DNA from: an uncultured Lachnospiraceae bacterium
GTDB lineage: Bacteria > Bacillota > Clostridia > Lachnospirales > Lachnospiraceae
DNA length: 31,203 nt
Reading direction: 5' to 3'
NCBI GenBank assembly: GCA_910578845.1
Contig: CAJTSL010000045.1
Location: 1 to 31,203 of the forward strand
Positions 14,989-24,051 of the stretch are shown here, piece after piece. Each line of letters begins with the position of its first letter. The first letter of the stretch is position 1. The position numbers and the translations under genes are program-made. The notes beneath the pieces were generated by a model. That model was given only the letters and a program-made list of their open reading frames with translations, was not told where the DNA came from and did not search any database.

Positions 14989-17223
14989 TTACCACCCAAG
15001 CACCGTCAATCCCTGCTCTTGCCCGGGCGAGGCGTTTTGATCCAATTCTTCCGCCGATAGCTCCGTTACCATCACCCTGCCAAGGCCGTAATGGTTCATT
15101 GCGCCAATATATTCGCAGTCTGCGCCTGCCTCGACATGCGCAACCACGACCAGATAGTATTTCCCCTGACAGGAAAGAAGGACACCTTCCGCCTCCTGCC
15201 TGGTCAGAGTACGTCCCTGCGTCTGGGAGATAACCGGCACCAAAGCTGCCTTACATTCTTCCATACCGCTTTTATTGTTGTGCATTTCTATGCTGCCATC
15301 TTTCTCTGCGCAGAAAATGACAGTTATAATAGACTCTGTTTTTGCAGAGGCACTTTTCATAGCATTTGATTCCATAGGCACACTACTTATAGACCCAGCA
15401 TTCATAGACTCATTATTCATAGGCTCATTATTCATAGAAGCCGTTTCTATCGGCTCTCTATTGAGCTCCCTCTTTGCAGGTATCCTACAAACTTCCACTG
15501 CCTGTGCCTGCTCTAGTTGATTGTAATGGCGCGAAATAGGAAACATTTCTGTCTTCACCGACACATCCTCTGAAAGCGGAGTCATTTTCGCATAAAAAGC
15601 CTTTCCTTCTATCAAGACCGAAGATGCCCTATCGTTCTCCCCCGCTTCTACGGATACGCTACATTCAGGCGCCATATGAAAATGCTGGCTGTAGGCATGG
15701 TCGCCGGCACTGCAGAATTCATCGCATATCATATAAGCCTTTGTGCCGATAGCAACGATTTGACGGTTCACCAAGACGCCACGCTCCATGTATCCGGTAT
15801 GCCCACACCGGATGTACGTATAATCGCCCTTCTTCTTACAGCCGCCGTTTACTGCCATAGGCAGTCCCGCCACGCCCCACGGATCCAGGCAGTGCGTATA
15901 TTCTTGCCCATCCACGGTTACGGAATTATGCGCCGCAGCGCTTTTTAAGCGGTAACGTTCCGCTCCGTCTACATAGGTATAACGACCTGGGTCTATCAGA
16001 CAATCTTCTCCGCTTACAACAAGATCTATATGAAGCTTATCGAAGTGGCCATGTCCGCCTCCAAGGCCACCGCTTCTGACATGCAGATAATCCGCCCTGG
16101 CGCCCCAGCCTGAGCGCAGGTACCAGTTCCCGCTCTCTTTTAGCCAGATCAGTGTTTCCGTAGGCTCCTTTACCGCAAGCGACTCATATGCCAATGCCGC
16201 CTCATACCCATAATCCCAAACGCTCTCAAAATCAAACCGTTCGAACGCCCCGGACTTTAACAACGGATCATGGAACAGATAGGCGCTTGCCGCTAAAATA
16301 TCCCTGATATCCGTACAATCACTGTCTCCTCCTACAGGCTGTGTGCCGTCTGGTTTCTGCCAGTAACGGTTCGCATATGCCATTGACTTTGTCAGGTTAA
16401 TAATTTCTGACGGCACTTCTGTGTCATAGGCCTCTGCAATCCGTAGCACCTCAAGGCAACACCGTAGCACCTCATTATGATACATAGGCGACTGTTCCCA
16501 ATGGACGCCGTCATCCATCACCTGCGTGTTAAGTTGCCGCTCCAGCCGCTCCAGCGCAAGCTGCGCATATTCCCTGCCACGCTGCATGGCACTGCCTACT
16601 GTGCATCCCTCTAGCATTTTCCCAATGGCAAAAAGGCCGCTGCTTTCTATAACGCCCCAATTGCTCTTCGTACTGAAGCTTCTCTTATGATCCGCAAGGT
16701 ATTGTCCATGGAGCAGCATCGCTTCCGTGAATGCTTCTAATACTTCGTCCGTTATGCAAGGGCTCTTGATCATATATCCCATTGCCTTAATCCAGTTCTC
16801 CCCACGTATCCCGGCCTCAATGGTTCGCCATGTCTTCTCCCTGGTCTGTTCCGTAATAGCATTTTCCTTGATCCAGCTCATCATCTGTGAGACAAATGTC
16901 TCCGCATAGATCTCCCTGCCTGTCATGGCATATGCCTGCCCTAAGCAGATCCAGTAACGGTGGCGGTTCATCTGATAGATGAACTCTACGTCATTCCCAG
17001 GCATATACGACCAATCTATTGTTTTTCCAAAATCCACTATCTCCGTCGTCTGTTCCATGTCCCACGGTAGATTGAAGATAAACTGGTTCTCGCATATCTG
17101 GTCAGCAATTTCCATCCGCAAGACCGTTTCCTTGCGCCACCATTTCTTTACATATTCCTTGCAAGCTTCTGTTTCCTCTTGCGAGCGCCCATGATATAAT
17201 GTGAATTTATCCTGATCAATCAT
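14989..17223 (-). CDS. Heparinase II/III-type polysaccharide lyase
   Basis: Lyase of 744 residues expected to cleave at a uronic acid by beta-elimination. The N-terminal helical toroid (about 1-350) contains TKSNWGVIESSGL and EQSPMYHNEVL, positions of the Asn and Tyr used for catalysis in PL12-like enzymes. The C-terminal beta domain has the family hallmark GGLGGGHGHFDKLHID followed by DPGRYTY and AAAHNSVTVDG. There is no signal peptide, so it should act on imported oligosaccharides, unlike secreted Bacteroides lyases. Residues 590-629 form an unusual Met/Asn/Ser-rich five-residue repeat within the beta domain. GAGGAAG precedes ATG 17223. The exact PL family (PL12, PL21, PL33, PL35, PL37 and others share this fold) and substrate cannot be settled by eye; heparan, hyaluronan, chondroitin or a bacterial uronate polymer are all possible. 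Confidence 0.82.
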   Translation of the reverse strand: MIDQDKFTLYHGRSQEETEACKEYVKKWWRKETVLRMEIADQICENQFIFNLPWDMEQTTEIVDFGKTIDWSYMPGNDVEFIYQMNRHRYWICLGQAYAMTGREIYAETFVSQMMSWIKENAITEQTREKTWRTIEAGIRGENWIKAMGYMIKSPCITDEVLEAFTEAMLLHGQYLADHKRSFSTKSNWGVIESSGLFAIGKMLEGCTVGSAMQRGREYAQLALERLERQLNTQVMDDGVHWEQSPMYHNEVLRCCLEVLRIAEAYDTEVPSEIINLTKSMAYANRYWQKPDGTQPVGGDSDCTDIRDILAASAYLFHDPLLKSGAFERFDFESVWDYGYEAALAYESLAVKEPTETLIWLKESGNWYLRSGWGARADYLHVRSGGLGGGHGHFDKLHIDLVVSGEDCLIDPGRYTYVDGAERYRLKSAAAHNSVTVDGQEYTHCLDPWGVAGLPMAVNGGCKKKGDYTYIRCGHTGYMERGVLVNRQIVAIGTKAYMICDEFCSAGDHAYSQHFHMAPECSVSVEAGENDRASSVLIEGKAFYAKMTPLSEDVSVKTEMFPISRHYNQLEQAQAVEVCRIPAKRELNREPIETASMNNEPMNNESMNAGSISSVPMESNAMKSASAKTESIITVIFCAEKDGSIEMHNNKSGMEECKAALVPVISQTQGRTLTRQEAEGVLLSCQGKYYLVVVAHVEAGADCEYIGAMNHYGLGRVMVTELSAEELDQNASPGQEQGLTVLGW
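15337..15456 (-). repeat. 15-bp coding minisatellite inside the lyase gene
   Basis: Degenerate 15-bp units in register with the reading frame; the clearest are 15401-15415 (TTCATAGACTCATTA) and 15416-15430 (TTCATAGGCTCATTA), differing at one base. Translated they give five-residue units at residues 590-629: EPIET, ASMNN, EPMNN, ESMNA, GSISS, VPMES, NAMKS, ASAKT. The repeat reads as a flexible insertion in the beta-sandwich domain. Confidence 0.8.
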
Positions 17224-17295
17224 AATCTTCTTCCTCGTCCATAATAACCGCCCTCTCTACAGGGCATGACATCCTTTGCCTCGGTTTTTTGCTCC

Positions 17296-19470
17296 TTATT
17301 TCGCCTGGAAATCAAACCAATAGATGCCATTAGGCTCCAAATGCATCTTCTCGGCTTTGCCGTTCCCATCATAGATTACCGTATCCTGCGGCTCATAAGT
17401 GTTATTGACTACACAATACTTTCCTGTCGCCGGATAGTAATTCACCTCAATCTTATCATTTTCACTATACCAGAGCTGCATATGGCTCTCTTCCCCTGCC
17501 GCCCAGAATATAGCACGGTAGAACAAACGGGCGTTCTCAAACGAATACGGAATGCCACTGATGTATACGCTTCGCCCTTTCCCGAAATCATGCGCTGCAA
17601 GCTGCACATCCTGCCCATCCGTCCTGATAATCGTGGCATCCGGCAAAGCATAGACATTTTTCATTCCTTCGCCAAAGTCGATGTGCTCCGGTCTGTCCTG
17701 TGTGATGAAATGAGGCTGTTCCTGCCAGTTATATTTATCCGTAGATAAGCTAAACCCGACTTCCTTATCCACGCCCAGCACGCTAGAAAGCGCGAAATAA
17801 TGCCCCTGGCGCTGACAGGCGCTCGGCTCGCCTACACCGATAAATCCGCCTCCTTTTGCCACGAATGCCTTCACGGCAGAGGACAATGCCGGATTCTTCC
17901 AATATTCGCCACCGCTTGGCGCCGTATAGGCATCTCCCACATTGACGATCACTTTACATTCATCCAATACCGCGGGATCATCCAGCACGTCATCAAAACT
18001 AATGAACTTGACATCAAAAGGCATGCCGCTTAAGCTTTCTAATACGCCCGCATAGGAATATGTCTGTTTGTAATGGATGGCATGCGCCACCATATGCGTG
18101 CCCCAGGAGCGCAGGCTCCCCCAACTATTCAAGACACCGACCGTGAAATGGCTGTAAGGCTGCTGCCCGCCAATATTTTCATACAAAAGCCTGAACTCAT
18201 TACAAATGTCCTCGATATATTCGATGAAGTCCGGGAACTGTAGCGCAAGCTTTAAATAGCCGCCATACCCAATCCTATCGACTGGCTTTCTCAAAATCGC
18301 ACGCCTCGCCGTTACCCAGTTCATTTTCGCTTCCTTGACCGGGTCGCCGCCTTCATGGAATACATCCGGGAAAAAGTAAGGAAGGAACCGTCCTTCAGTA
18401 TACTTCACGCCCGGTATATCAGAAATCAAGCGCAGCGTAGTGCCATTTCCTACTGAGCCGACTACAGCGTCCAAGCCTACTTCTTTAAAATATTCCCCAT
18501 ATGGTTCCGTGCCAATCCAGTGGTCGCCAAGGAACATCATAGCTTCCTTGCCATTCTCATGGCAGATGTCAACCAGCACTTTCATCAGCTTTGCTACCTC
18601 ACGCTGCTGGAATTGCTGGAAATCACGAAATTCCTTCGAAGGCACACGGTTCGTATTGTTGTGATATCCCTGGTCAATGATGTATTCCGGACGGAACGGA
18701 TAACCGGCTTCTTTCTCAAACTGCTCTAGGATATAAGGGCTCACACTGGCACTGTAGCCAAACCAATCCACGAACTTTTCTCTGGCAAGCTCATCGAATA
18801 CAAGCGTAAACTGATGGAAAAAGGTGGTAAAGCGGACAACATCCGTATCCGGATTGTCCTTTAACCACTGTTTTAACTTCTCTATCACATGTTTCTGTGT
18901 CTTAGGCTGGCGCACGTCAAAGGTGATCTGATGCTCCACATTTTCCCAGCTATTGGTAATAAAGTTATACATATGCACAGGATCCCACATGATAAATGCC
19001 AGGAAACTGACCGTATATTCATGGAAAGCACAAGGCTTATGGATCACTGCCTCCATGCTCTCCTCCTCATAATCCCACTCTTCCGGTGTCAGCGCTTCTC
19101 CGGTCGTCCGGTCGATTACTTCCCACCAGCGCTTGATATCATGCAGTGTGTTCGGCTTTAACTGTTCTTGATAAAGATGTTTCATCAAAGGAATCCTCAG
19201 CGCCATACCTTCTTCCATTGCCGTATAAAACTCCGTCATCAGATACACCTGTTGTACTTCGTCGGGATTTGCCTTGGCCCACTCATTGTCCTTCCTGGTC
19301 GTATAATATGTGGAATAAATCTTGACCGGCATAGATTTCAAGCCTTCCGGCATCTGGGTCCCGTCGCAGTCACGGAACGCATCCGCGCCCCATCTTTGTG
19401 CGATCTGCTTGGTCTCTTCCACCATGTCCATATCTGTCGGTATCGTTACTCTTCCGCTATTTTCGCCCAT
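17296..19470 (-). CDS. GH112 beta-galactoside phosphorylase (galacto-/lacto-N-biose type)
   Basis: Cytoplasmic phosphorylase of 724 residues. GH112 enzymes split Gal-beta-1,3-HexNAc (GNB/LNB phosphorylase) or Gal-beta-1,4-rhamnose with phosphate, giving galactose-1-phosphate and the free partner sugar. The N-terminal TIM barrel shows WDPVHMYNFITNSW (about 162-175) and MMFLGDHWIGTEPYG with Asp316 at the place of the general acid (Asp313 in the Bifidobacterium enzyme). A Rossmann-like central domain (about 450-620) and a C-terminal beta domain follow. AGGAGG lies within the last codons of the PHP gene, 7 nt before ATG 19470, and the two genes are separated by only 3 nt. The Pro-Val-x-Met-Tyr-Asn context suits the galacto-/lacto-N-biose group, but the galactosyl-rhamnose subtype is not excluded. 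Saved ATP makes sense for a cell that imports oligosaccharides whole. Confidence 0.88.
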   Translation of the reverse strand: MGENSGRVTIPTDMDMVEETKQIAQRWGADAFRDCDGTQMPEGLKSMPVKIYSTYYTTRKDNEWAKANPDEVQQVYLMTEFYTAMEEGMALRIPLMKHLYQEQLKPNTLHDIKRWWEVIDRTTGEALTPEEWDYEEESMEAVIHKPCAFHEYTVSFLAFIMWDPVHMYNFITNSWENVEHQITFDVRQPKTQKHVIEKLKQWLKDNPDTDVVRFTTFFHQFTLVFDELAREKFVDWFGYSASVSPYILEQFEKEAGYPFRPEYIIDQGYHNNTNRVPSKEFRDFQQFQQREVAKLMKVLVDICHENGKEAMMFLGDHWIGTEPYGEYFKEVGLDAVVGSVGNGTTLRLISDIPGVKYTEGRFLPYFFPDVFHEGGDPVKEAKMNWVTARRAILRKPVDRIGYGGYLKLALQFPDFIEYIEDICNEFRLLYENIGGQQPYSHFTVGVLNSWGSLRSWGTHMVAHAIHYKQTYSYAGVLESLSGMPFDVKFISFDDVLDDPAVLDECKVIVNVGDAYTAPSGGEYWKNPALSSAVKAFVAKGGGFIGVGEPSACQRQGHYFALSSVLGVDKEVGFSLSTDKYNWQEQPHFITQDRPEHIDFGEGMKNVYALPDATIIRTDGQDVQLAAHDFGKGRSVYISGIPYSFENARLFYRAIFWAAGEESHMQLWYSENDKIEVNYYPATGKYCVVNNTYEPQDTVIYDGNGKAEKMHLEPNGIYWFDFQAK

Positions 19471-19473
19471 TGC

Positions 19474-20481
19474 TCAGCCTCCTGTCATGTTGTAAGTCCG
19501 AAGCGCCGGTGTAGCGCCTCTCATCTCATATGCGTTACTACATGCATAGCGTCCCTGTCCGTCCCGGATTTGTATCCTGATATATTCTTCTGTTCCATCG
19601 AGTTCAAATGCCGCTCCGGTTATTGTCTCTCCGGAAGGCGCGAGTTTCTTATAACAGTTCCTTCCGCTTGTCACAACATAAATCTTCTCCACAGGGCTAG
19701 TCTCTATTTCCAGTGTCCCGTCCTTTACGGATATGTTATAAATCTCCGGCCCCATAGAACTATAAAAATCGCCGCGAAGCAGCGCTTCCGTCACCGCTTC
19801 ATAGGTAAGCTCCTTTGCCTTTACAATGATAAACCCGCCAAAAGAATCACACAGCGGATCACCAAAGGGTCTATAATTGTGATTGTCATCCGTGGCAACA
19901 CAGAACAGCCGGTTGCCCTGCCGCAATATTTCGTCATAGCTCTGCGGGTTGAAGCCATACAGCCCGTCGTGTTCACAGCCATAATTGTAAATTTCCATTC
20001 CCCAGAATCCTCTAAGGTTTTTGTAATCATCATAGTTTTGCAAAGACCAGTATGGATGATTATAACATGCGAAAAAACCATACTCTTTCATTTTCCGGAT
20101 ATATTCGTTAATATAATCCGTATCATGATATTTGCGTTCTGGAAGCAGGTCTTTTTGCTTCTCCTCTACAAACTGTTCCGGTATGGTATCGTATAAATTA
20201 ATATGATAAGTCTTTACCCTTGAGAAATCGCCAGGGACTTTAAAATGTTCATTGATATCGACCTCCATTGCCGCCAATGCCAGAAAGTCCTTATCGCACA
20301 GGCTCTGATGCCATTGGTAATGTCTATGGTCCGTAATTGCCACGATCTGATACCCCTGTCCCATATATGCTTCCTTGATCTCCTCCGGCGTCAGATGCCC
20401 ATCGGAGTATGTCGTATGACAATGAAGGTTTGCCTTGTATGCCGTTCCTTCTTCCGGCAATAAATATATACGTTCTGCCAT
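19474..20481 (-). CDS. PHP-domain phosphoesterase
   Basis: Metal-dependent phosphoesterase of 335 residues. The PHP core (about 13-230) has all metal-ligand motifs: NLHCHTTYSDG (His20, His22, Asp27), ITDHRHY (Asp51, His52), CYNHPYW, GMEIYN and ATDDNHN. A C-terminal domain of about 100 residues is rich in predicted strands (KDGTLEIETSPVEKIYVV), like a small beta sandwich. AAGGAGG lies 6 nt before the start. It sits between the MFS transporter and GH112 genes in the same operon. Its substrate is unknown. A sugar phosphate (for example one linked to the galactose-1-phosphate made by GH112) or a phosphorylated glycan is a reasonable guess only. Histidinol phosphatase is unlikely in this setting. 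Confidence 0.82.
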   Translation of the reverse strand: MAERIYLLPEEGTAYKANLHCHTTYSDGHLTPEEIKEAYMGQGYQIVAITDHRHYQWHQSLCDKDFLALAAMEVDINEHFKVPGDFSRVKTYHINLYDTIPEQFVEEKQKDLLPERKYHDTDYINEYIRKMKEYGFFACYNHPYWSLQNYDDYKNLRGFWGMEIYNYGCEHDGLYGFNPQSYDEILRQGNRLFCVATDDNHNYRPFGDPLCDSFGGFIIVKAKELTYEAVTEALLRGDFYSSMGPEIYNISVKDGTLEIETSPVEKIYVVTSGRNCYKKLAPSGETITGAAFELDGTEEYIRIQIRDGQGRYACSNAYEMRGATPALRTYNMTGG

Positions 20482-20508
20482 TTTGTCCTCCTTATATTAA
20501 GATCTTTT

Positions 20509-21798
20509 TTATTCTTTTATTTTCATCAGGCCTCTGCGGTATGCTCCCCACTTTCCGGTAACGAGGACACAGACTAAGACTGCAAACGCCGCCATAAGCG
20601 CCCAGATCAGAATTGTCTTCGACCATCCGAAATAACCTGCCATGCTGCCAATCCCATATGCGGACACAGCGCCACCGGAATAGACCGCGGAATTTAAAAG
20701 CCCTGACATCGACGAGGCTTTCCCCACCTGCCCAAAGCAGGACGGAAGCACCGCTGTCAACATCGTATTGACGGTCATCATCGTTGTGGTCGCTAACGCT
20801 AGCATCGCCATGGAAACAATCATGCTGTTGCCGGAGCTGAGCCACAGCGCCGCCATAGCCACAGCACAGCCTGCGAAAAATCCTGCTGAAACCGCAATCT
20901 CATTCCGCTCCCGCCTGCAAGCAAATGTTGCCAGCCAGACGCCGAACAGATTGCAAAGCGGGATCACCATCGTACCCGCCACGGCAAGAATCGGGCTCAC
21001 ACCATAGGTTTCCTGGATATAGACCGGGATCCACGTCGTGACGCCATCCTTTAATGCTCCCTGCACAAACAATGCTGCCAGGAGCAATATCAGCCCTGAC
21101 TGTAATAATATCGCGCCCAGTTTCCTATCCGTCCCGGATGTCCCGTCCTGCCCTGTCCCGTTTTGAGGATTTCCAGCTTGCAGAGGCGCCTGACGTGCAG
21201 CTTGTAGTTGTTTATCCTGCATGGGCATTGTCTTCTCTACCCGCGTGATGCCCAGATACCATGTAAGGGACATCGCCAAAAGGCATACGCCTGCTAATAA
21301 GAACATCGACCGCCAACCGGACAGGCTAAGCACCGCCGCCGTAATCCCATAAGCCGCCATTGTGCCTACGGGCACAGCGCTATTCAATGCCGCCGATAAT
21401 TTAGGGCGTACCTCGATTGTACAATAGTCGGTCACAAGGCGCAACATCGGTGACCAGATAAGCGCCTGTACAAGGCCATTGGCACACCAAACTCCTATCA
21501 TAAACCGGATATCCTTACCTTGCGACATCATTAAATTGCAGATGCCGGAACAGAATAACCCTGCAAAGACTAACCGCTTTGCAGGGAGACGGTCTCCTAA
21601 GAAACCACTGATAAACTGTCCGGCTCCATACGCGAAGAAAAAGGCTGTCCCGATCAGCCCGGCTTCTCCTTTGCCAAATCCCTCCGACTGGATCATATCT
21701 GTCAGGGCGGCCGAATAATTCAGCCGCCCTATATAAGCACAAAAGTAAGAACACCAGCATAGTAGGAATAAGAAACGAATTCCTGTATCTTTTTTCAT
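20509..21798 (-). CDS. MFS transporter, OPA-like
   Basis: Membrane protein of 429 residues with about twelve helices in two six-helix halves. The first helix region reads CAYIGRLNYSAALTDM, close to the RxNxSxA pattern of organophosphate:Pi antiporters and their sugar-acid relatives. The cytoplasmic loop after helix 2 has GFLGDRLPAKRLVFAG. The central loop (about 190-225) is long and Gln/Gly-rich. The gene sits 24 nt after the fucosidase gene and 27 nt before the PHP gene, so it belongs to the operon. Having a second transporter beside the ABC importer suggests it moves a small product, such as a monosaccharide, uronate or phosphorylated sugar, in or out. The direction and substrate are not known. 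Confidence 0.82.
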   Translation of the reverse strand: MKKDTGIRFLFLLCWCSYFCAYIGRLNYSAALTDMIQSEGFGKGEAGLIGTAFFFAYGAGQFISGFLGDRLPAKRLVFAGLFCSGICNLMMSQGKDIRFMIGVWCANGLVQALIWSPMLRLVTDYCTIEVRPKLSAALNSAVPVGTMAAYGITAAVLSLSGWRSMFLLAGVCLLAMSLTWYLGITRVEKTMPMQDKQLQAARQAPLQAGNPQNGTGQDGTSGTDRKLGAILLQSGLILLLAALFVQGALKDGVTTWIPVYIQETYGVSPILAVAGTMVIPLCNLFGVWLATFACRRERNEIAVSAGFFAGCAVAMAALWLSSGNSMIVSMAMLALATTTMMTVNTMLTAVLPSCFGQVGKASSMSGLLNSAVYSGGAVSAYGIGSMAGYFGWSKTILIWALMAAFAVLVCVLVTGKWGAYRRGLMKIKE

Positions 21799-21822
21799 TT
21801 TAACTTACATTCCTTTCCCAGC

Positions 21823-23169
21823 CTACTCTGCCCCGCCTACCGAACTTCTCTCTTCATCACATGGTATCATATCAATTGGCTCCTCAAATTCTACCTTGAT
21901 GACCGTACAGATCGCGTCAATATCCTCTTCTTCTACCTCGATCCAGATCTGTCCTGGCATACCAAGCCATGGCGCACCGCCAGTAAGCGTCCATTTCAGC
22001 TCTCTTCCGCTTGTCAGGGAAGTTACCTTCATCTCTCTGTTCTTGATACCGTTTAACAATAGGAAACCATTGGGTTTATCATTACAGAACAGATATAGCG
22101 TCTTATCGTCCTCGCTCATAGTACTGTCCCCATGATAGTATTCCACTGCGATGCCTTGCTTCGTCGGATAGATAGCTTCCTCATACTTGTGCGTCCATTT
22201 TCCAAGCTCCCGCATCTTCTCCTCTATCGCCACCGGGATTTCCCCTTCCGGTGTCGGCCCAAAGGAAATTAATAAGTTCCCGCCCTTAGCAATACACGCA
22301 GTCAGCATCCGCACAATCTGGCGGATATCCTTATATTGCACATCCTGCGGCCGGTAGCCCCAAGAATTGTTGAAAGTACTGCATAGCTCCCAGTGTTCCT
22401 TCAAAGGCCTTAAAGGAATATATAATTCCGGTGTCTCATAGTCGCCCTGTCCTACAAGACGTGCATTCACCATGGTGTCCGGGTTCAGCTCCCGGATCAT
22501 CTCACGGACTTTGTCGGCTTCCCACGTGAAGCCTTCCCGTGTCAGCATCACATCAAACCACATCACATCTATGTCACCATATTTCGTCATCAGCTCCCTG
22601 ATGCCCAGGCGGTACTTCTCCATGAAGCGATTCCATGCCGCTTCTAGCTCTGCCGGGTCTTGTGTGCCGTCCGCTTTGCCAATTTTACACGCTTCCGTAT
22701 ACATCGCGTGATAATCCACTGGCTCTTTGCGCAGCGCAAGGACTTCTTCCTCGCTCTTATCAAGGATGACCCGCATATTATCTACATTCGACCAATCCGT
22801 ATTGGTGAAATAGAAGCCGACTTTCAATCCCTCTTCCCGGAGCGCGTCGCAATATGGGGCCAATAAATCCCTGCCCGCCGGCGTCCTCTTGACCACATTC
22901 AAGTCCGTATGTTCCGTATCCGCGAGCGATACCCCATCATGATGCTTGGTCGTCAGCACGGCATATCTCGCCCCTGCTTCCTTAAAGAGTTCCGCCCATT
23001 TCTTAGGATCATACTTTGAAGCGGTAAAACCATCCAACTGCTTCATATATTCATCATAAGATATGCTGCCCTGTCCAAAGCTCCATGACTCCGTAATCCC
23101 ATCTACCGCATAAATGCCCCAATGCATGAAAATACCCAGCTTCGCATGTTTGAACCAATCCTTTATCAT
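21823..23169 (-). CDS. Alpha-L-fucosidase, GH29
   Basis: Retaining exo-glycosidase of 448 residues that releases terminal L-fucose. The N-terminal barrel carries FMHWGIYAV, LTTKHHDGV and DIDVMWFDV, in which Asp206 takes the nucleophile position, then FNNSWGYRPQD and GGNLLISFGPTPEG. A short C-terminal beta domain follows (about 345-448). Two small departures from the common GH29 pattern are KHHDGV instead of KHHDGF and WFDV instead of WFDG, which may mark a particular specificity. There is no signal peptide, so it acts in the cytoplasm. AAGGAG lies upstream, and the gene follows the sugar-permease genes within the operon. The linkage preference (alpha-1,2 versus 1,3/1,4) cannot be told from sequence alone. 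Confidence 0.9.
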   Translation of the reverse strand: MIKDWFKHAKLGIFMHWGIYAVDGITESWSFGQGSISYDEYMKQLDGFTASKYDPKKWAELFKEAGARYAVLTTKHHDGVSLADTEHTDLNVVKRTPAGRDLLAPYCDALREEGLKVGFYFTNTDWSNVDNMRVILDKSEEEVLALRKEPVDYHAMYTEACKIGKADGTQDPAELEAAWNRFMEKYRLGIRELMTKYGDIDVMWFDVMLTREGFTWEADKVREMIRELNPDTMVNARLVGQGDYETPELYIPLRPLKEHWELCSTFNNSWGYRPQDVQYKDIRQIVRMLTACIAKGGNLLISFGPTPEGEIPVAIEEKMRELGKWTHKYEEAIYPTKQGIAVEYYHGDSTMSEDDKTLYLFCNDKPNGFLLLNGIKNREMKVTSLTSGRELKWTLTGGAPWLGMPGQIWIEVEEEDIDAICTVIKVEFEEPIDMIPCDEERSSVGGAE

Positions 23170-23205
23170 TTACTTTCGTCTCCTTTTTGTTATGCCTTTT
23201 CTTTC

Positions 23206-24039
23206 TTAACCCTTCACACCGCTGCTTGCCACGCCTTCGATGAAGAACCGCTGACAGAACAGGAATGCCACAAGTACCGGGATCAATACGATTGTCGCTG
23301 CTGCCATCTGGGAACCGTAATCCTGGATTAGGCCTGATGAGAACAGCTTAACGCCTACAGATAACATCTGCTTATCCATGGTGGAAATGTACAGGTACGG
23401 GCCCATATAGTCGTTCCATGCCCAAGTAAAGGAGAACAGCGCCATTGTTGCGATAGAAGGCTTCGCAAGCGGGAAAATCACCTGCCAGTATATACGCAGA
23501 TGGCTGCAACCGTCAATCTTGGCCGCCTCACTGATGGATTCAGGTATGGCGATGAACGACTGCCTAAGCAGGAACACAAAGTAAACGTCTACACAGCTTG
23601 GAAGGATCAGCGCCCACATCGTGTCCAGAATATGAATGTTCTTGAAAATGATGTATCTTGGCAGGATCATGATATCACTCGGGATCATCATCGCTGAGAG
23701 AAGAACCAGGAAAATGACATCTCTTCCCTTGAAATTAATCTTCGAAAACCCATACGCCGTGAAGCTGACGAAGAAAATCTTGATAATGATGCAAAGCGAC
23801 GTCATGATAATCGTGTTCACATACCATTTCTCGAAATTATACATGCCGTTGGTAAACAGGCCAACGAAATTGTCCATTGTAAACCGCTCCGGTATCAAAT
23901 GAAACGGGAACTTCATAACATCCGCACTAATCTTAAATGAAGAAGAAATCATAAAAATAAATGGGAAGATGCAGACCAAACCAAAGGCGGCTATTACCAA
24001 TGTCAATACTATTTTAGATATTCTTTCTTTCGCTACCAT
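23206..24039 (-). CDS. Sugar ABC transporter permease, MalG/CUT1 type
   Basis: Inner component of an oligosaccharide importer, 277 residues with six helices. It has an N-terminal helix (about 12-32), a MalG-type extracytoplasmic loop and the EAA coupling motif SEAAKIDGCSHLRIYWQVIFPL. AAGGAGG precedes ATG 24039, and the first permease gene ends 12 nt upstream. No ATPase gene is present in the operon. As is common for Firmicute CUT1 systems, it probably uses a shared MsmX-type ATPase encoded elsewhere. Confidence 0.92.
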   Translation of the reverse strand: MVAKERISKIVLTLVIAAFGLVCIFPFIFMISSSFKISADVMKFPFHLIPERFTMDNFVGLFTNGMYNFEKWYVNTIIMTSLCIIIKIFFVSFTAYGFSKINFKGRDVIFLVLLSAMMIPSDIMILPRYIIFKNIHILDTMWALILPSCVDVYFVFLLRQSFIAIPESISEAAKIDGCSHLRIYWQVIFPLAKPSIATMALFSFTWAWNDYMGPYLYISTMDKQMLSVGVKLFSSGLIQDYGSQMAAATIVLIPVLVAFLFCQRFFIEGVASSGVKG

Positions 24040-24051
24040 AACAACCCCTCC

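Noticed and set aside
19168..20196. 342-codon open frame opposite the GH112 and PHP genes
   Set aside because: It runs antisense across two well-supported genes, is Ile/Arg/His-rich without domain pattern, and lacks a ribosome binding site.
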